From NCBI GenBank assembly GCA_000432015.1, contig HF985534.1:8291-20670 (forward strand): DNA of 12,380 nt. Direction: 5' to 3'. Each line of letters opens with the position of its first letter. Position 1 is the stretch's first letter. This document shows positions 6,487 through 12,380 of this stretch, piece by piece. The stretch comes from Clostridium sp. CAG:1024 (lineage in GTDB: Bacteria > Bacillota > Clostridia > Christensenellales > CAG-138). The notes beneath the pieces are model-generated. The model made no database searches. It was not told the origin of the DNA and saw only the letters and a list, made by a program, of their open reading frames with translations. The position numbers and the translations under genes were made by a program.

Positions 6487-8745
6487 TTACAGCATGTCCT
6501 GTGGGTTAACTTCGAGCATGGCAAACAGCTCATTTCGATGCGCCGCTTCGAAGTCGTAAACTAACTTCAGCACGTCTGCTGTCCTTTTGGTGCGTAGAAG
6601 CTTGATCAGCACTTGATAACGGTAGCTTCCCTGTTTCTTTCGAATGGGGGCAGGGGCACATGAGAGCAGCAACAGGTCGTTTTTACCATCGTCTCCGAGA
6701 AGTCTTAGGATCTCTTCTTCGAGCGCACGCCCATATCGCTCGCCCTGCTCCGCCAACGCTTCCTCTTCCGCGCCGGAAAACAGCAGTCGTAAAAACAGTG
6801 TATATGGTGGGAACAGTGCCTTTCTCCGCTCCGCCAGTTCATAGCGGAAGAATCCCTTGTAATCATGCGATTTCGCAAACCGGATCGCCGGGTGGTTCGG
6901 AGAATAGGTTTGTATGACGACGCGACCCGGAAGCGTGTCACGCCCCGCGCGGCCGGCGACTTGCGTCAGCAGCTGGAAAGTGCGTTCCGTGCTGCGATAA
7001 TCCGGGATACAGAGCGTTGCGTCAGCAGCGACGACGCCGACGAGTGTAACATTCGGGAAATCGTGTCCCTTCGCGATCATCTGTGTCCCGATCAGTACTT
7101 GCGCTTCTCCGCGGGAAAAGGCATGGAGCGCAGCGTCAAACGCCTCTTTTTTCCGCATGGTATCCGTATCCATCCGTAGTGTTTTGACATTAGGAAACAA
7201 CATTCGAAGCTGTTCTTCGACCTGCTCCGTTCCAATGCCGAAATACTTGATAAACGCTCTGCCGCAAGTCGGACAGCTGCTCGGAATGGGCATGGATGCG
7301 CCGCAAAAATGGCAGCGCAGCCGCGCATCGTTCTTGTGGTAGGTCATGGAAATGTCGCAATTGGGGCATTGTATGACCGTACCGCAGGCACGGCAGGAGA
7401 CAAAGGTCGAATAGCCGCGGCGATTCATGAAGAGAATTGCCTGCTGTCCTGCCGACAAGCATTCAGATAGGCGATCCTTGAGCCGTGCAGAGAAGATGCC
7501 GTTATTGCCGCCGAGAAACTCCTCACGCATATCGACGATCTCGACCTCCGGCAGCGGGCGCTGCATGACCCGATCCGGCAGTTCCAGCAGTTCATATCGA
7601 CCGTTTGTTGCCCGAAAGTAGGAGAGCAGGGAGGGGGTAGCGCTTCCAAGCAGGAGCGCAGCACCGGTCTTTGCCGCTCTGTGAAGCGCGACCTCCGTTG
7701 CATGATAACGCGGCGTGGTCTCGCTTTGATAGCTGCTCTCATGCTCCTCGTCTATAATGACCAGCGCCAGTTTTTCGATGGGTGCAAAAATCGCGCTTCG
7801 AGCGCCGACAACAACGCGCGCCTGACCGAGACGGATCCTTCTCCACTCGTCAAAGCGTTCACCGGCGCTGAGTCTGCTGTGTAAGACCGCAATATCATCC
7901 GAGAATCTTGCTCGGAACCTGCCGACCGTCTGCGGCGTTAAAGATATCTCTGGAACAAGCACAATGGCATTGCGTCCCATACGCAGGCAGTGTTCGATAC
8001 AGTGCAGATAAACCTCGGTCTTTCCGCTGCCAGTCACGCCGTGCAGCAGCAGAGTGCTCCCGTCCGAACGTTCTATCGCTTTGATCGTTGCATCAACAGC
8101 GGCCTGCTGCTTTTCATTGAGACAGACCGGGTGATCCTGCGCCGTCTCCCCAACGCAGGGCCTGCGGAAGGTGACATGACCGTATTCGACGAGAAACCCA
8201 CGCTTGATCAAAGCAGAAACGGCGGCGCCGGAGCCCGGCAAAAACGCCTTGATATCCGATATGGACATCTTGAGTCCGCTTTGCGCAAGCAGCCGAACGA
8301 CTTCATATTGTCTTTGTGCTCGCGGTTTGCCGCTTTTGTCGAGAAGCGCTGCCAGCATCCCGTCTGGCGGCATGGCATCAGACAGTGCGACGATGCGCTC
8401 GATTTTCTCGTGAACTCTACCGCCGCGAAGTTGAGCGGGGATCATCAGTCGAAGCGCATCAACAAGGAGACAATGATAGTTTTTTTGCACCCAGTATGCC
8501 AGTTCGATCTGCTCTGGCAACAATACCGGATACGGCTCGATGATCCGAAGCACGTCTTTCAGCGGAAAGGATGCGTCGGTTTGTTCGGAAAGCGCGAGCA
8601 CAAACCCTTCTTTCGGCGAATTCCCCTGTCCAAAGGGAACGAGCACATGCTGCCCGAGTGCAAGTCGCATGTCGGTTGGAACGTGATAGGAATACAGCTT
8701 GTCAACATTCGCATGCGCTATATCGATGATGATCTCGGCGATCAT
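6487..8745 (-). CDS. priA: Primosomal replication restart helicase PriA
   Basis: PriA is the 3'-to-5' superfamily 2 helicase that recognises stalled forks and reloads the replicative helicase. The protein, 752 residues from the chosen start, has the N-terminal DNA-binding region, Walker A GVTGSGKTE (236-244), the Walker B box DEEH (332-335), GSATPS near 367, and QVAGRAGR (595-602). The zinc-binding insert is complete, with Cys at 451, 454, 460, 463, 478, 481, 491 and 494. I chose the ATG at 8745 over the in-frame GTG at 8751: AAGGAGG (8762-8756) is 10 nt from the ATG but only 4 nt from the GTG, and MIAEIIIDIA aligns with the usual MxFAEVIVDV start. It follows rpoZ after a 140-nt gap, where many Bacillota have coaBC, and leads directly into the exporter genes. 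Confidence 0.97.
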   Translation of the reverse strand: MIAEIIIDIAHANVDKLYSYHVPTDMRLALGQHVLVPFGQGNSPKEGFVLALSEQTDASFPLKDVLRIIEPYPVLLPEQIELAYWVQKNYHCLLVDALRLMIPAQLRGGRVHEKIERIVALSDAMPPDGMLAALLDKSGKPRAQRQYEVVRLLAQSGLKMSISDIKAFLPGSGAAVSALIKRGFLVEYGHVTFRRPCVGETAQDHPVCLNEKQQAAVDATIKAIERSDGSTLLLHGVTGSGKTEVYLHCIEHCLRMGRNAIVLVPEISLTPQTVGRFRARFSDDIAVLHSRLSAGERFDEWRRIRLGQARVVVGARSAIFAPIEKLALVIIDEEHESSYQSETTPRYHATEVALHRAAKTGAALLLGSATPSLLSYFRATNGRYELLELPDRVMQRPLPEVEIVDMREEFLGGNNGIFSARLKDRLSECLSAGQQAILFMNRRGYSTFVSCRACGTVIQCPNCDISMTYHKNDARLRCHFCGASMPIPSSCPTCGRAFIKYFGIGTEQVEEQLRMLFPNVKTLRMDTDTMRKKEAFDAALHAFSRGEAQVLIGTQMIAKGHDFPNVTLVGVVAADATLCIPDYRSTERTFQLLTQVAGRAGRDTLPGRVVIQTYSPNHPAIRFAKSHDYKGFFRYELAERRKALFPPYTLFLRLLFSGAEEEALAEQGERYGRALEEEILRLLGDDGKNDLLLLSCAPAPIRKKQGSYRYQVLIKLLRTKRTADVLKLVYDFEAAHRNELFAMLEVNPQDML

Positions 8746-8751
8746 GAACAC

Positions 8752-8891
8752 GCTTCCTCCTTAAATAACGTTTTCGGTCTGCAAATCGCTGCATCGCACT
8801 TCATGCCCCAAAACCGAGAATAGCCCGCATAAGCGGGCTCGTGACGGAATCCATCCGGCTGCAACTTCACAAAAGAGGAGAGGGAGGAGAA
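8752..8891 (-). other. rpoZ-priA intergenic region with GC hairpin and pyrimidine tract
   Basis: Read on the minus strand, a 21-nt pure pyrimidine run (8891-8871) follows the rpoZ stop codon. It is followed by a GC-rich hairpin with a 7-bp stem, AGCCCGC (8822-8828) with GCGGGCT (8833-8839), around a 4-nt loop. The hairpin is followed only by ATTCTCGGTTTT, a poor T-run, so termination would be weak or partial. The priA ribosome binding site AAGGAGG is at 8762-8756. No convincing promoter for priA was found. There is no remnant of coaBC that I can recognise. Confidence 0.55.
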
Positions 8892-9095
8892 TTATCCCTG
8901 ATAATACTCCTTCGGGTACTCCAGCGTCAGTTCGTCGTGGAACAGTTCGTCCACGGCGACGGAGACGGGTTTGCGATCGCCGAGTTTGTCAGGATCGCAT
9001 TGCAGCTGCCGCGCGCGCTGTGCGACGGCGGTCACGAGCATATAGCGGCATCCGCCCGCTTTTTCAACAAGTTCGTTCAAAGGCTGGTTCAACAT
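8892..9095 (-). CDS. rpoZ: RNA polymerase omega subunit
   Basis: Omega is a small RNA polymerase subunit that aids assembly of beta-prime; in Bacillota it is short. The 67-residue protein starts MLNQPLNELVEKAGG and contains the conserved core RYMLVTAVAQRARQL, then KPVSVAVDEL, with the expected N-terminal helix and family length. I chose the ATG at 9095 rather than the upstream in-frame TTG at 9116: the ATG matches the usual MLxPxxNEL start and has GGAGGG about 10 nt upstream, placed in the last codons of gmk. The gmk stop is only 1 nt before this ATG, so the two are translationally coupled, as is typical for gmk-rpoZ pairs. The tail ELTLEYPKEYYQG is slightly longer than the minimal family form but not unusual. 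Confidence 0.95.
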   Translation of the reverse strand: MLNQPLNELVEKAGGCRYMLVTAVAQRARQLQCDPDKLGDRKPVSVAVDELFHDELTLEYPKEYYQG

Positions 9096-9096
9096 G

Positions 9097-9720
9097 TTAC
9101 TCTTTCCCTCCTGCAAATTCTTTGATCAAGGCCTGATTGCGCGTCGCACGGCATTTCTCTGCCTGAATGATGTGCTCCATGCGGCTGACCGCAATATCCA
9201 GCACATCATTGACCACGATATAATCATACCGATCCATCATGCGTACCTCATCGTACGCAGTCGCGAATCGTTTTTCGATTTGCTCAGGGGTTTCCGTGTT
9301 GCGCCCGATCAACCGTTCTTTGAGAGCGCTCATGGATGGCGGCGCAATGAATACGAGCACGGCGTCCGGATACGCTTTTTTGACGCGCATGGCGCCCTGA
9401 ACATCGATCTCCAGCAGAACATCGTGTCCCGCCTTCAGTTCCTGTTCCACATAGGTGCGCGGCGTTCCGTAATAGTGCATATTGAATACATGCATATACT
9501 CAAGGAATGCATTTTCTTCTATCATAGACTTGAATCTGTCCTCATCGATGAAGAAATAGTGTACGCCGTCAATCTCTCCGGGGCGCGGTTTCCGCGTCGT
9601 TGCGGAAACAGATAATTTGATATTGCTGTGACGTTCGAGCAGGATACCGTCGATTGTTCCCTTGCCGACGCCCGCGGGCCCTGAAACAACGAGCAGCAGG
9701 CCTTCACGTGATTGATTCAT
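9097..9720 (-). CDS. gmk: Guanylate kinase
   Basis: Gmk phosphorylates GMP to GDP with ATP, an essential cytoplasmic step in guanine nucleotide supply and in salvage of the alarmone precursor pool. The 207-residue protein shows the P-loop GPAGVGKGT (14-22), the GMP-binding stretch SVSATTRKPRPGE followed by DGVHYFF, YYGTP, the core strand LLEIDVQGA, and the lid-region arginines near GRNTE. An in-frame ATG at 9735 would add five residues (MGGIG), but it has no ribosome binding site, whereas GGGAGGG lies 6 nt before the ATG at 9720, so the shorter form is preferred. It lies between remA (39 nt upstream) and rpoZ (1 nt downstream) in a cluster conserved across Bacillota. Nothing abnormal is seen. 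Confidence 0.97.
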   Translation of the reverse strand: MNQSREGLLLVVSGPAGVGKGTIDGILLERHSNIKLSVSATTRKPRPGEIDGVHYFFIDEDRFKSMIEENAFLEYMHVFNMHYYGTPRTYVEQELKAGHDVLLEIDVQGAMRVKKAYPDAVLVFIAPPSMSALKERLIGRNTETPEQIEKRFATAYDEVRMMDRYDYIVVNDVLDIAVSRMEHIIQAEKCRATRNQALIKEFAGGKE

Positions 9721-9759
9721 ACCGATCCCTCCCATAGCTTTGCAGCTGATACCGTTTCG

Positions 9760-10017
9760 TTATTCGCGTTCTTCATCCGCTGCGTCCAACCGGTTTGCTA
9801 CGGTTTCCGGCTGAATTGCGGAAAGAATAATGTGGTCGCTGTCCGTGATCACGACCGCGCGCGTTCTGCGGCCGCAGGTTGCGTCAATCAAGCGCCCGGT
9901 CTCACGAGCTTCCTGCACGATCCGCTTGATCGGAGCGCTCTCCGGACTGACGATTGCGATCAAACGATCCGCGGAAACAATGTTGCCGAATCCAATATTG
10001 ACTAAACGGGAACCCAT
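9760..10017 (-). CDS. remA: RemA-like DNA-binding regulator (DUF370)
   Basis: RemA of Bacillus subtilis is a small DNA-binding protein that activates extracellular matrix and osmoprotection genes; related copies occur throughout Bacillota, including species without those targets. The 85-residue protein carries the family hallmarks NIGFGNIVSADRLIAIVSPE, APIKRIVQEAR, LIDATCGRRTRAVVITDSDH and LSAIQPETVANRL. The Arg pair in GRRTRA is the conserved DNA-contact region. AAGGAG at 10030-10025 lies 7 nt before the ATG and overlaps the yicC stop codon, giving tight coupling with an 11-nt gap. The C-terminal acidic tail DAADEERE is variable in the family. The regulon in this organism cannot be read from the window. 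A Cys (CGRR) replaces the Tyr seen at this place in B. subtilis. Confidence 0.95.
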   Translation of the reverse strand: MGSRLVNIGFGNIVSADRLIAIVSPESAPIKRIVQEARETGRLIDATCGRRTRAVVITDSDHIILSAIQPETVANRLDAADEERE

Positions 10018-10028
10018 GTGTCTGCTCC

Positions 10029-10904
10029 TTATTCAATGTTCTGGATCTGTTCGCGGATCTTTTCGATTTCCGCTTTCCCAAGCAGCACGCGTCCGGTCAA
10101 TTCTCCGTCGTTTGCCTTGCTGCCGATGGTGTTGAACTCACGGTTCATTTCCTGCACAACAAAGTCCATTCTCCGGCCGACCGGCTCGCTATCCTCAAAC
10201 AGCAATCGCATCTGCGCAACGTGACTGCGAAGCCGCACGATCTCTTCATCAATGCTGGCTCTATCCGCAAACAGTGCCACTTCAGTCGCAAGTCTTGCAC
10301 GATCCACCTCAACGGAACCGAGCAGCTGCTCAATGCGCTCGTTCAGTTTTGTTCGATACTCCTCGATCACAAGCGGTGCGCGTGATGCAATTTCTTCCGC
10401 AAGTTCCATCACCGCGTCGACCTTTTGAGACAAATCCGTCCTCAAACGCTCGCCCTCGAGTCGCCGCATGTCACGGAGACCGGAAACAGCCTCTTGGAGG
10501 GCCTCGTTCATAAGCGCGGTGACAGCGTCGCGATTCTCGTCAGCTTCGCGCACCTCGGTCACGTCAGGAAGTCGCAACGCGGCCGTCAATCCGAGATCAT
10601 CGCGCAGTCCGAGCGTCTCATTTGCGGAATGTGCAGCTGTCAGGTATGCCTGCAAAAGCACGGTATCTACGCTGACCGTGCGCGCGTCGGACCGTGTGTT
10701 CCGATAATTCAGAAACACATCGACATGACCGCGGGACAGAGAAGCTGCAAGAGCCGCACGAATGCCGTCTTCCAAAAACAGAAGGTGGCGGGGAAGGCGC
10801 AAAGAAACATCAAGATAACGATGGTTAACGGATTTCAGTTCGATCGTAAGCTCCCGTCCGTCCGCGGAGGCAGTGCCTCGCCCATAACCGGTCATGCTGT
10901 ACAT
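10029..10904 (-). CDS. yicC: YicC/YloC-family endoribonuclease
   Basis: YicC-family proteins are hexameric endoribonucleases; in Escherichia coli YicC takes part in decay of the small RNA RyhB. The 291-residue protein has the N-terminal signature SMTGYGRG (3-10), SVNHRYLDV (25-33) and the SRGHVDV turn (57-63). The C-terminal block has RASIDEEIVRLRSH near 215-228 and, at about 244-266, RMDFVVQEMNREFNTIGSK, the most conserved part and probable active region. The ATG at 10904 is preferred over the in-frame GTG at 10913 because GAGGTG (10916-10911) overlaps that GTG and lies 6 nt before the ATG; MYSMTGYGR also fits the family start. It heads the yicC-remA-gmk-rpoZ string and has its own promoter-like sequence. 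Which RNAs it cuts here is unknown. Confidence 0.95.
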   Translation of the reverse strand: MYSMTGYGRGTASADGRELTIELKSVNHRYLDVSLRLPRHLLFLEDGIRAALAASLSRGHVDVFLNYRNTRSDARTVSVDTVLLQAYLTAAHSANETLGLRDDLGLTAALRLPDVTEVREADENRDAVTALMNEALQEAVSGLRDMRRLEGERLRTDLSQKVDAVMELAEEIASRAPLVIEEYRTKLNERIEQLLGSVEVDRARLATEVALFADRASIDEEIVRLRSHVAQMRLLFEDSEPVGRRMDFVVQEMNREFNTIGSKANDGELTGRVLLGKAEIEKIREQIQNIE

Positions 10905-10933
10905 GTATGTCACCTCGCAAACATTAACGATTT

Positions 10934-10962
10934 ATCTTATCACGTTTTTACTTGGAAAACAA
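10934..10962 (-). promoter_or_regulatory. Candidate promoter for yicC-remA-gmk-rpoZ
   Basis: On the minus strand TTGTTT (10962-10957) and TAAGAT (10939-10934) are separated by 17 nt, with TG one base before the -10 (TGaTAAGAT), an extended -10. The -35 lies in the last codons of the AIR-synthase-like gene. No terminator is visible between that gene and yicC, so read-through from ligA may also reach this cluster. Confidence 0.45.
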
Positions 10963-11919
10963 GCGGTACAATTCATCGGCGCCCGGAGGATCGATTCTGT
11001 CTCCTGCTAAAGTGTAAAGCCCGCTTCCTTTTTCGGCGCGTCCGACCACTGCGGCAGGGATCCCAATCGCGGAAAGCCCTTCTGCCATGCCTTTTCCATC
11101 AGGGCATGCAATGAGCATGCTTCCACTGCTGATGAGCCGCAGCGGATCGATCCCTGCCACGCTGCAAATTGCAGACGTTTCCGGCAGAATGCGGATAGCC
11201 TCCGTGTCAATCGTTACAGAAAGACCCGCGGCATAGGCCATCTCCCACGCTGCGCCAAGAATGCCGCCCTCCGTTACATCGTGCATTGCGGTCGCGCCAT
11301 GCGCAGCCGCATAGCGTCCCTCGGGAACAACGTTGAAATAGCGAGCAAAGGAGAGCGCCGTTGTTCGAACCGCGGGATCCAATCGTTCAAACAGCCTTGG
11401 AAAATCTTCCGCGATGATGGCGCTGCCCTCAAGGCCGGCCCATTTCGTCATAACAAGCGCGTCGCCGCTTTGCATTCCGCGCAGCATTTGCGTCCTGGGC
11501 ATCTTCGCCAGAACGGTAGTGTTTGTCACAAAGCGCGTCACGGCGTTCGTAATCTCTGTATGCCCGCCGAGTACATCAACGTTGGCCTCCCGCGCAGCGG
11601 CTGCCAGATCATTTGCGATGCGGTCGATATCCCCGGGCATTGCGGAAGGCGGTGCCAGCAGTGTTACAAGCAAGCCCACGGGTTCAGCACCGGCTGCCGC
11701 GGCATCATTACAGCTCACATGAACCGAAAGCCTTCCAATATGGCTGATGGAAGCCGAAGTGATGGGGTCGCAGGAGAGGACGGCTATTTCGCCGCCTAAA
11801 TCCAACGCAGCGCAGTCTACGCCGATTTCCGGCGCCGCGAGAGATTCTTTTCGTGATTTTTGAAACTTATGCAGAACGAGCCGTTCCAGCTCGTCGTTAT
11901 CCAGTTTTCCAAGTCTCAT
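10948..11919 (-). CDS. AIR synthase-related (PurM/HypE-like) ATP-binding protein of unknown substrate
   Basis: The 323-residue protein belongs to the superfamily of PurM, HypE, ThiL and SelD, whose members use ATP to activate an amide, carbamoyl or phosphate acceptor. Visible family features are GVDCAALDL (33-41), DPIT (51-54), the metal/ATP-binding stretch SCNDAAAAGAEP (69-80), LGGHTEI (117-123), MHDVTEGGILGA (212-223) and SSGSMLIA (264-271). It differs from true HypE, which ends with a catalytic Cys: this protein ends YRLFSK, with no terminal Cys, and no hydrogenase maturation genes are nearby. It also lacks the surroundings expected of purM, thiL or selD. The ATG overlaps the ligA stop by 4 nt and has GGAG (11930-11927) 7 nt upstream, so it is co-translated with DNA ligase. 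Family membership is clear; the reaction is not known. Confidence 0.85.
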   Translation of the reverse strand: MRLGKLDNDELERLVLHKFQKSRKESLAAPEIGVDCAALDLGGEIAVLSCDPITSASISHIGRLSVHVSCNDAAAAGAEPVGLLVTLLAPPSAMPGDIDRIANDLAAAAREANVDVLGGHTEITNAVTRFVTNTTVLAKMPRTQMLRGMQSGDALVMTKWAGLEGSAIIAEDFPRLFERLDPAVRTTALSFARYFNVVPEGRYAAAHGATAMHDVTEGGILGAAWEMAYAAGLSVTIDTEAIRILPETSAICSVAGIDPLRLISSGSMLIACPDGKGMAEGLSAIGIPAAVVGRAEKGSGLYTLAGDRIDPPGADELYRLFSK

Positions 11920-12380
11920 TTGGATTCTCCGATCAGGTTCATAAAGTCTGTCTCATCCAATACAGGGATGCCAAGCTGCTTTGCCTTGTCAAGCTTACTG
12001 CCGGCTGCTTCTCCCGCCAGGACAAGATCCGTTTTTTTGCTGACGCTTCCGGAAGCCTTGCCGCCGAAGCGCTCGATCAACTGTTCCGCCTCTCGTCTGC
12101 TCAAGGTCGGCAGCGTACCTGTAACAACGACCGTCTTTCCGGCAAGAGCGCTGTCGGCATGAGCGACGGCTTCCGATACCGGCGCAACTCCGTGCCGCAG
12201 CAGCGCGTCGACCTGCGTAGAGATGGAAGGATCGTCAAAGAACTCCAGGATGCTCTCGGCAACGACCGTGCCGATGTCGTCGATCGACAAAAGCGTCTCA
12301 GCATCAGCGTTTCGCACATTTTCCAGCTTTCCGAACCGTCTGGCAAGATCCTTTGCGGTTTTTGCCCCGACATTCGGAAT
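11916..12380 (-). CDS. ligA: NAD-dependent DNA ligase, C-terminal part (5' end outside window)
   Basis: LigA seals nicks in replication and repair using NAD+. Only the last 154 residues are in the window; the full enzyme is usually about 670. Fragment residues 1-49 are helix-hairpin-helix motifs (IPNVGAKTAKDLARRFG, and IDDIGTVVAESI), which grip the DNA backbone. Fragment residues 78-150 form a BRCT domain: GKTVVVTGTLP, RFGGKASGSVSKKT, LAGEAAGSKLDKAKQLGI and a terminal LDETDF. The nucleotidyltransferase and OB domains lie beyond the right edge. The stop codon overlaps the next gene by 4 nt. The order HhH then BRCT at the very C-terminus is specific for LigA rather than another BRCT protein. 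Confidence 0.95.
   Translation of the reverse strand: MPNVGAKTAKDLARRFGKLENVRNADAETLLSIDDIGTVVAESILEFFDDPSISTQVDALLRHGVAPVSEAVAHADSALAGKTVVVTGTLPTLSRREAEQLIERFGGKASGSVSKKTDLVLAGEAAGSKLDKAKQLGIPVLDETDFMNLIGESK

Noticed and set aside
8743..8751. GTG at 8751 as the priA start
   Set aside because: Only 4 nt from the ribosome binding site, and it adds MF before the residues that align with the usual PriA N-terminus; ATG at 8745 fits better.
7990..8823. 277-codon open frame on the plus strand
   Set aside because: Antisense to the N-terminal part of PriA; composition and lack of a ribosome binding site mark it as a shadow of the priA reading frame.
8822..8839. Hairpin after rpoZ as a full intrinsic terminator
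   Set aside because: The stem is good but the following sequence on the minus strand is ATTCTCGG, not a T-run, so efficient termination is doubtful.
10948..11919. Identification as HypE, hydrogenase maturation factor
   Set aside because: The C-terminal Cys required for carbamoyl transfer is missing and no hyp or hydrogenase genes are present; only the wider superfamily is supported.
1..12380. Mobile elements, CRISPR arrays, tRNA or rRNA genes
   Set aside because: I looked on both strands and saw no transposase or integrase, no regularly spaced repeats, and no cloverleaf or ribosomal RNA sequence.

Overview
The window reads as a chromosomal housekeeping segment from a member of the Bacillota (Firmicutes). 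It is probably an anaerobe-type Clostridia lineage of moderate GC, but I cannot place it more precisely from sequence alone. The main evidence is RemA (DUF370) between yicC and gmk, a short omega subunit directly after gmk, PriA close to Def and Fmt, and strong AGGAGG-type ribosome binding sites at most starts.

Layout. Almost everything is on the minus strand, so the transcription order runs from the right edge to the left. (1) 12380-10948: the 3' end of ligA (NAD-dependent DNA ligase), overlapping by 4 nt an AIR-synthase/HypE-like ATP-binding protein of unknown substrate. (2) 10962-8892: a candidate promoter, then yicC, remA, gmk and rpoZ, packed with gaps of 1-39 nt. (3) 8891-8752: a 140-nt gap with a GC-rich hairpin and a pyrimidine tract. 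(4) 8745-2789: priA, followed after only 9 nt by two half-type ABC exporter genes that overlap by 4 nt. (5) 2788-2494: a convergent intergenic region with a strong, probably bidirectional, terminator. (6) 1465-2493, plus strand: an XRE helix-turn-helix protein fused to four membrane segments and a LiaF-like C-terminal domain. (7) 1464-1216: a divergent regulatory region with a clear def promoter, a nested inverted repeat and two near-identical operator-like dyads. (8) 1215-1, minus strand: def and fmt (cut by the window edge), overlapping by 4 nt.

How it fits together. yicC-remA-gmk-rpoZ and priA-def-fmt form one conserved string in many Bacillota, usually with coaBC between rpoZ and priA. 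Here coaBC is absent from that place. A membrane-linked regulator and a heterodimeric ABC exporter are interposed between priA and def. The exporter has a textbook asymmetric pair of ATP sites: every degenerate residue falls in the same predicted composite site. The regulator resembles a one-polypeptide version of the LiaF envelope-stress sensor, so the interposed block may be an envelope or drug response module. That functional link is inference. I found no mobile element, CRISPR array, tRNA or rRNA. The most interesting parts are the regulator, its operator region and the exporter; the rest looks like ordinary core genome.
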